Of a stretch of DNA of 64,000 nt, positions 38,001 through 43,637 are shown piece by piece (within the stretch, counting starts at the first letter, position 1; each line of letters begins with the position of its first letter). The translations under genes were made by a program, and so were the position numbers. Under the pieces are notes generated by a model. That model saw nothing but the letters and a program-made list of their open reading frames with translations, did not search any database and was not told where the DNA came from. The DNA comes from Pseudomonas uvaldensis (GTDB lineage Bacteria > Pseudomonadota > Gammaproteobacteria > Pseudomonadales > Pseudomonadaceae), in the NCBI RefSeq assembly GCF_021271205.1, contig NZ_JAIWKS010000003.1:1-64000 (forward strand), written 5' to 3'.

Positions 38001-39431
38001 AAAGGCAACCTGGGTCTTGCGCTGAAGGAAACCGCCAGTGCTGACAGTCTGAAGAACGCCGCCATTGCCGGGTTCACCGCTGGTGCACTCAGATACGCAG
38101 ACGAGAACTGGTTTACCAGTGCCGACAGTGCCAGCACTACCACTCAAGGCGTCGAGCCGTCGACCGGCTCAGCGGGTTCGGCAGGCTCGGCATCGAGCGC
38201 CAATAACTCCTCCAAGGACATCTTCCGCTGGAGTAACGCGACTGACACGGCCATCCGCACGACGGGGCGAGCGGTAATCTCCAGCGGCATTTCCACCGCG
38301 ATTGGCGGTGGCAGCTTTGGCAGCAACTTCAATGCTGCCCTGCTGGGAGAAGCCGGCAATGTGGCGATGGCGACCGGATTCAACTGGGTGGGCGATACCA
38401 TCAAGTTCCCGGATGGCGGCCCTGAGAAAATTGTTGCCCACGCGATCATGGGTGGCCTGTTGGCTGAACTGACGGGCAGCGACTTCAAGACCGGCGCGGT
38501 AGCCGCCGGTTTGAATGAAGCGCTGATTCCCGGCATGGCCAAAGTGGCGGATAAAAACGAACACCTGCAGCTGATGTTGTCGCAACTGACGGGCCTATTG
38601 GCTGCGGCCGCGGTCAACGGCGATTTGGATACCGGTTCGAAGATTGCCGAGAAAGCGACCACGTTCAACTACCTGTTCCATGCGGAACTGGTGGAGAGAG
38701 AGCAGAAGCTCAACACCTGCACAACGCCAGCTGATTGCCAATCCATCCGGGATTTTTACAACAACCTCGACACAGCCCGGAACCGAGAGTTTGGGCAGTA
38801 CTGCCAGCAGAATCCGGCGGCTTGTTTGCAAGTGACCAAGCAACTGGCGGATGAGATTCCGGCCAATGAAAAATTGCTGCATGACGGTAGACGCGCCGGG
38901 CTCGATCGCTCGGCAGCACTATGGGAAATCACGCGGAGTAACGAGCGGGCCATCAACACCGGCATTATCGAGAATACACGCACCGAAAATGGCGATGGTG
39001 CTGCATTACTGGCCGAGCTTGCGTCGAATGGATTGAGTCCGGATCGGGGGTTGTTCGCGTCGACGGCTGGGGGGAAGGGTGGTACAACCGGGGTTAAGGT
39101 TGGGGTTGTAGGAACTGACGGTACAAAAGGCACGGGCGATTGGGCAAAATTGAGTGGCCAACTCACTGAGGCCACGAAAGGGAAAGGAAATTTTGGCATT
39201 GGCTCTGGTACAAGAGAACAAGCAGATGTTATGGGAAAAGCTTGGGTTGGTAATGGGTATAAAGTAGCCAGTGATGGAAAAACATTAATTAGTCAGGATG
39301 GCTTGAGGCAGTATAGGCCGCCCACCTACAAACCAAATCGGCAGGAAACTCAGGCTAATTTTGAGCAAAGGTTTCCGGGCCAAGAGACTAAGAGATGGCA
39401 GTCAAATGCTCATTTGGACATCACGGACTAA
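32052..39431 (+). CDS. TpsA hemagglutinin-repeat exoprotein, CdiA-like, with variable C-terminal toxin
   Basis: A 2459-residue surface exoprotein. An extended signal region ends near residue 49 (QPLWAQADG) and is followed by the TPS secretion domain with NPNL near residue 117 and NPYGI near 156. A long hemagglutinin-type repeat region follows (many LDNRGG, SQGDL and DNS units), then a DUF637-like region from about residue 1930. The last ~95 residues (from KGKGNFGIGSG) are AT-rich in DNA and differ in codon use, as expected for an exchangeable CDI toxin tip. That tip (EQADVMGKAWVG, DGLRQYRPPTYKPN, and HLDIT at the end) resembles a small C-terminal domain found on other polymorphic toxins. Its activity is unknown to me. 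I see no VENN motif. The immunity gene follows three bases after the stop. Confidence 0.9.
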   Translation: MDDRQHAFLARQPSAGLQNRNLFWGMPKRGLAFLLANVMFWQPLWAQADGIVVSKPGTSVGQAGNGVPIVNIAKPNGNGLSHNQFKDYNVGTNGVILNNATNPAQSTQLGGIILGNPNLKGTAARIILNEVNGGNPSQLRGYTEVAGQSAHVIVANPYGITCNGCGFINTPKATLTTGKPIIENGQVGRYQVDQGSVAIEGAGLNANNIDSFEIITRSAKINAEIQAKNLTIVAGRNDVNANTLNATARADDGSAKPQLAIDSSALGGMYAGAIKLVGTEAGVGVKLDGKLIASGGDIQLDANGHLSLAQTTAAGAVEINAKSLDAQDTIYAGRHVQATTQGDINNRRAIAARDSVTLTTDGQLNNLGVIEAGVNADNTRNQMGDVVLTAASIDNRGQSVVASRDLKATTTQTLDNRGGTLSAGRTLTVNGKSIDNRAGTLVSQGQLKGTATGTLDNRGKGIIASDGEQTLIAGALKNSEGVISGKSTLKIDAKKLDNSRGKMASDAGLTLEGNEVENSGGQVTSQGDLVATLKNFNQQNGTLISQGKLTLTADSISNTNDGYIASVKAMSLTANQQLLNTGKAIISTEQGLTIRGGSVDNNNGSLLSQGDLKIDVSGDFVNRDGSAITQAGNVDVEALNLDNRGGVLASVEGWLKATLDKVLDNGESPSGGGDAGLIQAQSVELNAKQTLLNNGGQVAALSGTADVTTLTLENRNGDLLAKQALTVRARDLDNSDGRAAGDTIDFGLTGALINQHGLVEGAHGLLIGATSIDNQGGKLRSVGPQGSATLTVTQLLNNQRGTIEAATQDLSLQMAAFQNAGGNVRHVGAGTLDVDIATFSNVGGSLTTSGTLTVDAARWDNSSDIQADVLDLKVGQLNQSDSGSLLAVKSLLATGGTWNNAGIISSDGDLDLRLSGAYVGTGNSQASGFGRFDLSAASVDLSSGSRLAGGGDTRITSLGAVNNGGRITGGGKFSLAATRLTNTGTLGGAEAVELSANEARNDRGLIFSGADMALRFNTFTNSFGDVYSLGALNVAARDGVARSELLENISGTLESAKDMSLRSNVLINRKDVFTTTDELVSGSISVTCYDCGGDHHNVDYVATETYKSVVVQDSASATLMSGGKLTIDGSSVSNNHSVMASGADLLIKADNFANVGAAAGTSVRTRTWNTGRVTDGTDERFRARYIFPYNAQANPKEVPVDALNRFRQVGDITTVTPGAPMAPAVVQSAGNIDIQATQKLENSSLVQFQAPSAGAARTAATDVATSTQPAVVVLNPQLPPDLAQQQVNPTSMPGFSLPTGDNGLFRVVDSGAAAQNGHDQSRATVQGSDASRDIVGPKYLIETNPALTDLKRFMSSDYLLRNLGYDPDTSWKRLGDGLYEQRLIQQAVLARTGQRFIAGQTSDEGMFKYLMNNAIASKDQLNLAVGVTLTSQQVAALTHDIVWMEDQVVRGEHVLVPVLYLAQANNRLTADGALIQGKNLTLIAGTDLKNLGTLRASENLSAAAGNNLVNTRLAEAGERLKLVAGKDLVNIQGGILKGKDVELSTLSGDIRNDRTITTVENSGTGFSSKTSVVDNAARIEAGNNLTVRAAGDLLNVGGAMTAGNDIELSAGKDIVISAAREESGSMRKDRRHFWEQRQTVQHASEIKAGGDLNAEAGNNLTVVASHLEAKGDINLIGNDVSLIAAANETSSEYRYKRSGKKINKEEDHVQQQATTLNAGGDVAIAARNNLSVVASRITAGGEAYLVAAKQISLLAEQNRDYSLYDMKKKGSWGSNAARRDEVTQITHIGSEIKAGSNLKLISGGDQTYQVAKLQSGNDLTLDSGGRIIFEGVKDYHDESHTKSKGDLAWYKMKGEGRTDETLRQSELVAQGQLVIKAVDGLRIDVKQVDKQSVSQTIDAMVKAEPGLAWMKQAEARGDIDWRQVKEIHDSFKYQNSGLGAGAKIAIAILMSFIMGPAGFGLSGGNLAVAASLSTTAVTSTIDNKGNLGLALKETASADSLKNAAIAGFTAGALRYADENWFTSADSASTTTQGVEPSTGSAGSAGSASSANNSSKDIFRWSNATDTAIRTTGRAVISSGISTAIGGGSFGSNFNAALLGEAGNVAMATGFNWVGDTIKFPDGGPEKIVAHAIMGGLLAELTGSDFKTGAVAAGLNEALIPGMAKVADKNEHLQLMLSQLTGLLAAAAVNGDLDTGSKIAEKATTFNYLFHAELVEREQKLNTCTTPADCQSIRDFYNNLDTARNREFGQYCQQNPAACLQVTKQLADEIPANEKLLHDGRRAGLDRSAALWEITRSNERAINTGIIENTRTENGDGAALLAELASNGLSPDRGLFASTAGGKGGTTGVKVGVVGTDGTKGTGDWAKLSGQLTEATKGKGNFGIGSGTREQADVMGKAWVGNGYKVASDGKTLISQDGLRQYRPPTYKPNRQETQANFEQRFPGQETKRWQSNAHLDITD

Positions 39432-39434
39432 ACT

Positions 39435-39791
39435 ATGAACGCAGAATTAAAGCGGGTTCATAGCCCCGATATTTATGATCTTAAAAATTATCATCCCGAA
39501 TGTTCGGATTGCTTTTGCTTCCTCCTCCAGGCAATGATTGGTCCGGCGGGTGAGGACGGTGAGGAGTCATTTGATATCGAGGTTTGCACCCCGAAGTGGA
39601 TTGAAAAAAACCTTAGAGATGATGAGGTTCTTATAGGGTTGCATTACCTTATCGTTCGTGAGTTTAACTATCAAAAGATTGTTCTCGCTATTGAGAATTT
39701 TTTGGTCGGTTGCTCGGGGGAGAGCTGGAGCGAAGTTTCAAAAAAAGTATCTAGATTAGGCTTTTGGGAGTTTGAAGGTTACGTGGATTAA
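39435..39791 (+). CDS. Immunity protein, Imm8-like
   Basis: A 118-residue cytosolic protein encoded immediately after the TpsA toxin tip, in the CdiI position. The segment ESFDIEVCTPKWIEKNL near residues 49-65 and the following YLIVREFNYQKIVLAIENFL resemble immunity family 8. It should bind and neutralise the toxin tip. The DNA is AT-rich like the tip, consistent with toxin and immunity moving together. Family recognition is by eye. Confidence 0.75.
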   Translation: MNAELKRVHSPDIYDLKNYHPECSDCFCFLLQAMIGPAGEDGEESFDIEVCTPKWIEKNLRDDEVLIGLHYLIVREFNYQKIVLAIENFLVGCSGESWSEVSKKVSRLGFWEFEGYVD

Positions 39792-39851
39792 AAGCTGTGA
39801 TTAGGGTAGGCCGCTCCCTTGGATATTGCGCACCTGTTTGGGGAAAATTGG

Positions 39852-39905
39852 GAAATGGGGCAGATTTATTTGTTGGTGCTCGCTAAATAAATCTGCCCAT
39901 TTTTC
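39852..39905. repeat. Long palindrome R1 (GGGGCAGATTTATTT type)
   Basis: AAATGGGGCAGATTTATTT and its near-exact inverse AAATAAATCTGCCCATTTT enclose a short loop. It is the first of three related palindromes in 750 bases and begins 60 bases after the immunity gene. The form matches a family of bacterial palindromes related to REP/RAYT elements. It may also act as a terminator for the cdi operon. Confidence 0.8.
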
Positions 39906-39966
39906 CTTTAATCAAGGTGGTGTATGTACTCTTTACCGACTGAATTTGACTTTTCGCTGCTATCTG

Positions 39967-40018
39967 AAAAGGGGACAGATTTATTTGTCGTGCTGGTAAT
40001 TAAATCTGTCCCCTTTTT
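39967..40018. repeat. Long palindrome R2 (GGGGACAGATTTATTT type)
   Basis: AAAAGGGGACAGATTTA on the left arm and TAAATCTGTCCCCTTTTTT on the right arm. Its right arm is followed by further copies of its tail (next entry). A 67-codon open frame (39924-40127) runs through it and is judged spurious. Confidence 0.85.
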
Positions 40019-40053
40019 TACAGTCCCCTTTTTTACATGTCCCCTTTTTTACA
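40005..40053 (+). repeat. Three tandem copies of a TGTCCCCTTTTTTACA unit
   Basis: The right arm of R2 is repeated in tandem: CTGTCCCCTTTTTTACA, then CAGTCCCCTTTTTTACA, then ATGTCCCCTTTTTTACA, with a decayed fourth unit (ACCGTTTTACACC) behind. Each copy ends in a T6 run. This looks like stepwise duplication at the end of a palindromic element. Confidence 0.8.
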
Positions 40054-40123
40054 CCGTTTTACACCACGAATATCGAATGTGGTCCTGGCTATGGCCCCAA
40101 AGGGAGGGAGGCGAGGATAAACA

Positions 40124-40447
40124 ATGATTAATGTTCTGGAATTGAACGAGTTACTCGTTGCTAACAACTGCTTGCATGCCATTAGCATTCAGCTGAATGA
40201 AGATGGGATGGGCTATGATTTGTCTTTATCGATTTCGGCCTCTGAAAAAGCAGCGGCTGATGTCATACATATCATGTTTACTAATATCAGCCAGTTTATG
40301 TCTCATGATTTTGGCGGCGGGTTGACTCAAATAATGCATATGATCGTGAATAAGCTGGATTCTGGTTTTGATAGGATGCGTTATCAATTGATCGATCTTG
40401 AGGATGACAAGTTGTCATTTTGCTTCTCGTCATTTTCTGTTGGTTAG
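40124..40447 (+). CDS. Orphan small protein, possibly an orphan immunity protein
   Basis: 107 residues, acidic, no signal peptide or membrane segment, AT-rich coding. Starts MINVLELNELLVANNC and includes DVIHIMFTNISQFMSH. The ribosome-binding site GAGGCGAGGA precedes the ATG. It lies behind a CDI toxin-immunity pair and between copies of the same palindromic repeat, the place where orphan cdiI genes are commonly kept. I do not recognise the family, so an immunity role is inference from position, size and composition. Confidence 0.6.
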   Translation: MINVLELNELLVANNCLHAISIQLNEDGMGYDLSLSISASEKAAADVIHIMFTNISQFMSHDFGGGLTQIMHMIVNKLDSGFDRMRYQLIDLEDDKLSFCFSSFSVG

Positions 40448-40495
40448 AGGTCCAAGGGGGCGAGCGAGAGGAAAGGGACGGGTTAAGTTGTTCCG

Positions 40496-40517
40496 CTAAA
40501 TCTGTCCTCTTTTTTAC
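40496..40517 (+). repeat. Half copy of the palindrome (right arm only)
   Basis: CTAAATCTGTCCTCTTTTTTAC matches the right arm of R2 with few changes and lies about 50 bases after the orphan gene. The bases that follow (GTTAATTAAGATGGCGTATG...) match those that follow R1 (TTTAATCAAGGTGGTGTATG...), so a larger unit has been duplicated. Confidence 0.75.
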
Positions 40518-40552
40518 GTTAATTAAGATGGCGTATGTAGTCATTACCATTT

Positions 40553-40606
40553 GAAAAGGGGGCAGATTTATTTGTCGTGCCGTTAAATAAATCCGTCCCC
40601 TTTTTC
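40553..40606. repeat. Long palindrome R3 (GGGGGCAGATTTATTT type)
   Basis: GAAAAGGGGGCAGATTTATTT on the left and AAATAAATCCGTCCCCTTTTT on the right, directly followed by CCCCTTTTTC, a further partial tail copy. It lies about 35 bases before the lipoprotein gene and could affect its expression. Confidence 0.8.
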
Positions 40607-40639
40607 CCCTTTTTCGCCACTAACCATGGAGGGATTTTA

Positions 40640-41083
40640 ATGAAATACGCTGTCATCTTACGTTTTATAGCAATGACTTTGTCCTGCTTCTCGCTGACGG
40701 GATGCATTCATTACGACCATAAAAGCGCCGAAGGAAAGCCTTGGGACAAGGTCGCGACAATTCGGCAGTTCGACAAGGCGCTGTCGATAGCCAAGATCGA
40801 TGACGATACGTCGCTCTATTGGTTAGCCCGCCAAACCGAGTATCGACTCGGAGCGGGAAGGCATAAAATTTCCGTTCACCGTGCGATTGGAACCGAATAC
40901 TCGCAACCCGTTGAAATGACCGTTGACCTGGTCGGAGGTCACACTTATGGCCTTTATGGTACCTCTTCGATGAAGTGGTGGTATTACGAGATACGAGACA
41001 TTGATACAGGGCGTTCCGCCAAGGTAATCGAGCCGGCCGTCATGTCCACGCCATCTGAATCGACCGGGCAGGAGGTTAATTGA
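40640..41083 (+). CDS. Small lipoprotein of unknown function
   Basis: 147 residues with a lipoprotein signal: positively charged MKYAVILRFIAM, a hydrophobic core, then lipobox LTGC with the cysteine near residue 22. The mature part contains LGAGRHKISVHRAIGTEY and GGHTYGLYGTSS, a pattern often seen in small DUF-type lipoproteins with a PEGA-like beta fold. The ATG at 40640 follows GGAGGG. An upstream start at 40577 would run through palindrome R3. Its place behind the cdi genes may be chance or part of the same acquired block. Confidence 0.75.
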   Translation: MKYAVILRFIAMTLSCFSLTGCIHYDHKSAEGKPWDKVATIRQFDKALSIAKIDDDTSLYWLARQTEYRLGAGRHKISVHRAIGTEYSQPVEMTVDLVGGHTYGLYGTSSMKWWYYEIRDIDTGRSAKVIEPAVMSTPSESTGQEVN

Positions 41084-41288
41084 TTTTCCTATACCTTGAT
41101 GCGGCCGCCCTCGGCCGGGTCAGTGCAAAACACGGCAAAGGATCGTATAAAAAGTGGGCGACGCATACAAAGCGAAACACTTTGTATAGGGACCTTTCCC
41201 ATTGACTTGCAGGACATTTCCTAGAAAATCCCAACCTCTTGCGCCTGCTGATTTTGGTGTCTAGCCTGTGTTTGCCGCTGCCCATCAG
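41084..41288. other. Intergenic stretch between lipoprotein and leader
   Basis: No gene supported. It holds an eight-base perfect inverted repeat, ATACAAAG/CTTTGTAT, at 41165-41187. This could be an operator or hairpin near the promoter of the downstream leader RNA. Confidence 0.4.
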
Positions 41289-41499
41289 CGGTCGGGTTTA
41301 GCAGCTCGGAAGTCACGTTAGGCGCATGGCAATCCCATGAGTGCAGGCATCGCTATTGCCTGAATGCTTATGGCGGCTGTGCGCAGGGCATCCTCGGGTG
41401 CGCCGGTTTCCTAACGTACCGGTCTGCTAACCTGCGCGCGGCTGCCACCCCCTCGTTTAGCAGCGAACGTGGCGGCTCCCACCTACGTTAGGAGTACCC
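41289..41499 (+). promoter_or_regulatory. Structured 5' leader with two alternative folds, upstream of the DUF6124-type gene
   Basis: Three matching blocks are visible. A: GTTTAGCAG at 41296 and ACGTTAGG at 41315. M: CCTAACGT at 41410 and CTGCTAAC at 41424. B: GTTTAGCAG at 41455 and TACGTTAGGA at 41484. Block M is complementary to both A and B, and each pairing nests properly. Pairing M with B buries the AGGAG ribosome-binding site (41490-41493) in a ten-base stem (41409-41418 with 41484-41493). Pairing M with A would free it. This is the architecture of a translational switch, though no ligand or trigger is evident. Basis: sequence complementarity by eye, no folding energy computed. Confidence 0.6.
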
Positions 41500-41841
41500 A
41501 TGGACAAACTCATTCCAGACCCACCCGTCCCACCGCTGCACCTGGACATCGCCGCCGATGCCAACGCCGAACGCGTCATCGATTCCTACCTGAACCCCAA
41601 ACCCACCCCACCCGACAAGCAACCTGCCCCAGGCCAACTGTTCACCATCGTCCAAGGCGTGGATGCAGAGAGCCTGTTGGCCAACCTCAGCGAAACCCTG
41701 GCCTGCGCCAATGTCATGGCCGGTGACCTGGCGTTCGAGCTGGACAGTTCCCGGCGGCATTTTGCGTTGGGCCTGCAACAGTTGATTGAACTGGGCCAGC
41801 TCCTGGCGAACCGGGCGCTGGACGTGGTTGATCCGAGGTAA
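41500..41841 (+). CDS. DUF6124-type (former DUF3077) small protein
   Basis: A 113-residue cytosolic protein of a Pseudomonas family without known function. Family features: the N-terminal NAERVIDSYLNP near residues 23-34, and a helical C-terminal half with LSETLACANVMAGDLAFELD near 65-84 and ALGLQQLIELGQLLANRAL near 90-108. AGGAG lies six bases before the ATG and is part of the leader stem described above. The leucine-rich-repeat gene follows after 67 bases in the same direction. Confidence 0.8.
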   Translation: MDKLIPDPPVPPLHLDIAADANAERVIDSYLNPKPTPPDKQPAPGQLFTIVQGVDAESLLANLSETLACANVMAGDLAFELDSSRRHFALGLQQLIELGQLLANRALDVVDPR

Positions 41842-41908
41842 AACGAGGCTGTTCGGGTTTGGTCGAAGGGTGTCGATCAAACCCCTTTTTTGCGGCAGCA
41901 TACGCCGC

Positions 41909-43417
41909 ATGTTCCCTTCGGATTCCTGGACCGTGCCGACTTCCAACCGCAACGCCCTGATGGCCCGACTCGCTGCCGCACCGGATGACATCACCACGCG
42001 GGTTTCGCTTTACCGCGACCTGCTCGACAGCGGCGAAGCTTCGCTGGACGGCGTGCGGGTCGCCGCCGGTCTGTACGATCCAGCCGCCATGGCCGTGGTT
42101 GCCGAGTTGGACGTCAAGGTACACAGGAATCGACCGGCATCGTTGTTGCCGCAGCTTCGCGGGTTGCCGGTCGATCATCTGGAACTGGAGAACGCCGAGC
42201 CACAGTGGCTCGACGCCCTGGCCGGGTTGCCGCTGCGTACGCTGGTGCTTGGCAGCCCGAGGTTCAGTTGCGACCAGGCGCTTTGGCGGCGTATGCCGGA
42301 TGTCGCCCTCGAGGCTTTGGAGATCAGCAATTTTTCCCGCGACGATGACCTCACCAGTCTTCCTTCTCTTGAGCGCTTGCGCCGATTGAAACTGGACACC
42401 TATGGCGAGGATTTCGACGACCGTTTCCTCAGGCACCTGGGCAGCAACAGCAGGCTGCAAGTCTTGTCGTTGAACCATTGCGATGAAGTGACCGACGACG
42501 GCCTTCTGGGGCTTTCGCCACTCCAGTTGCGCTCACTCACGTTGGAGCGTGTCGGGCAACTGACCGCCCGTGGGGCGGCGCATCTGTGCAGCCATCCCCT
42601 CGAACACCTGTCGCTTGGCTGGAACAGCAAGATCCTGGAGGATCCTGCCTGGCTCTCGGGTTTAACCGTGTTGCGCTCCTTGAGTCTGGATAATTGCTAT
42701 GCAACCGATGCCACGCTCAACGCCATCCGGGATCTGCCGATCGAGCGGCTATCGCTGCAGTCTTCCTACCTGTGCGAGGACGACCTTGAGGTCCTGGAAG
42801 GGATGCCCTTGGCGGACCTGGACCTCAAGTCCTCCCGACAGATCATCGAGCGGCTCGACGTGCTGCATGCGTTCCCCCTGAAGCGGTTGGGGCTCAGTGA
42901 CGTGCGAGGCGTCGACAAGCAAACGTTGCGGGACCTGGAGGGGCTGGATCTGGAAGCGCTGGACCTCTCGTTGAATGACATTTCCTGGAAGGAGCTGAAG
43001 CAGTTGAAGGGCCTGCCGCTGAAGCGGCTGGATCTCAGTTTCTGCCAAGGGGTTGATGGCAAGACGTTGCGCAAGCTCTGCGAAATGGGCCTGCCGTTGG
43101 AGCAACTGGAGATCAGCGGCCTGGACCTGCGCGATGCCGACCTGGCCTGCCTGCGCAACTTGCCGCTGAAACGCCTCGGCTTGTACGAAAGCCCCTGGCT
43201 GACCGATGCCGGCGTCGCCCTCCTTGCCGGGCTGCCACTGCGGGACTTGACGCTTGAGGCGGGGCCGGGGGAGTCGCGGCTCACGTCAGCCATGGTGTCG
43301 GTGCTGGAGCGCTTGCCACTGGAGAGGTTGTCGTTGCGCAATGGCTCGCAGATCAGCGCGGATGGATGGGATCGCCTAGCCAGGCTGCCGGCCCAAGTCA
43401 GTGGTCCGGGTATTTGA
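41909..43417 (+). CDS. Leucine-rich-repeat protein
   Basis: 502 residues. After an N-terminal helical part (about 1-75, with RNALMARLAAAPDDITTRVSLYRDLLDSG, a TPR-like opening) there are roughly 15 leucine-rich repeats of about 22-26 residues with the pattern LPLKRLxLSxxxGVD / LPLERLSL. No signal peptide or membrane segment is seen, so it is probably cytosolic, unless exported by a dedicated system. The start at 41909 is chosen because earlier in-frame codons lie inside the preceding gene. The partner is unknown; protein-protein binding is expected from the fold. Confidence 0.8.
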   Translation: MFPSDSWTVPTSNRNALMARLAAAPDDITTRVSLYRDLLDSGEASLDGVRVAAGLYDPAAMAVVAELDVKVHRNRPASLLPQLRGLPVDHLELENAEPQWLDALAGLPLRTLVLGSPRFSCDQALWRRMPDVALEALEISNFSRDDDLTSLPSLERLRRLKLDTYGEDFDDRFLRHLGSNSRLQVLSLNHCDEVTDDGLLGLSPLQLRSLTLERVGQLTARGAAHLCSHPLEHLSLGWNSKILEDPAWLSGLTVLRSLSLDNCYATDATLNAIRDLPIERLSLQSSYLCEDDLEVLEGMPLADLDLKSSRQIIERLDVLHAFPLKRLGLSDVRGVDKQTLRDLEGLDLEALDLSLNDISWKELKQLKGLPLKRLDLSFCQGVDGKTLRKLCEMGLPLEQLEISGLDLRDADLACLRNLPLKRLGLYESPWLTDAGVALLAGLPLRDLTLEAGPGESRLTSAMVSVLERLPLERLSLRNGSQISADGWDRLARLPAQVSGPGI

Positions 43418-43460
43418 CGCTTGCCGGGGATGTATCTGCTGATGGAAGTCGCTTCAAGTC

Positions 43461-43552
43461 TGTGGGAGCTGAGCTTGCTCGCGATAGCGGTTTGTCTGCA
43501 CCTGTGATGTCGGATGGGCTGCCGTCATCGCGAGCAGGCTCGCTCCCACAGT
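43461..43552. repeat. REP palindrome pair (REPIN-like)
   Basis: GTGGGAGCTGAGCTTGCTCGCGA at 43462 and TCGCGAGCAGGCTCGCTCCCAC at 43528 are inverted copies about 45 bases apart. Same element class as at 18131-18203. Confidence 0.85.
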
Positions 43553-43583
43553 GGTTCTTGGTGTAGCTGAAGGACCGCCGTCC

Positions 43584-43612
43584 CCAGTGGAAGCAAGCTT
43601 TGCTCCCACTGG
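43584..43612. repeat. Near-perfect 29-base palindrome downstream of the TonB receptor gene
   Basis: CCAGTGGAAGCAAGCTTTGC continues into TCCCACTGG, a near-perfect palindrome ending 26 bases after the receptor stop. It resembles a third REP variant and may also stop transcription coming from the receptor gene, although no T run follows. Confidence 0.65.
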
Positions 43613-43637
43613 TCGAAGGCTGTCCTGAACGGCCGGC

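Noticed and set aside
36342..38147. Antisense open frame of 601 codons within the TpsA gene
   Set aside because: Long antisense frames are common in GC-rich repetitive genes; the sense strand is plainly the hemagglutinin-type protein.
39924..40127. 67-codon open frame on the + strand
   Set aside because: It runs through palindrome R2 and the tandem tail repeats (VPFFTVPFFTCPLF is the repeat translated) and has no ribosome-binding site.
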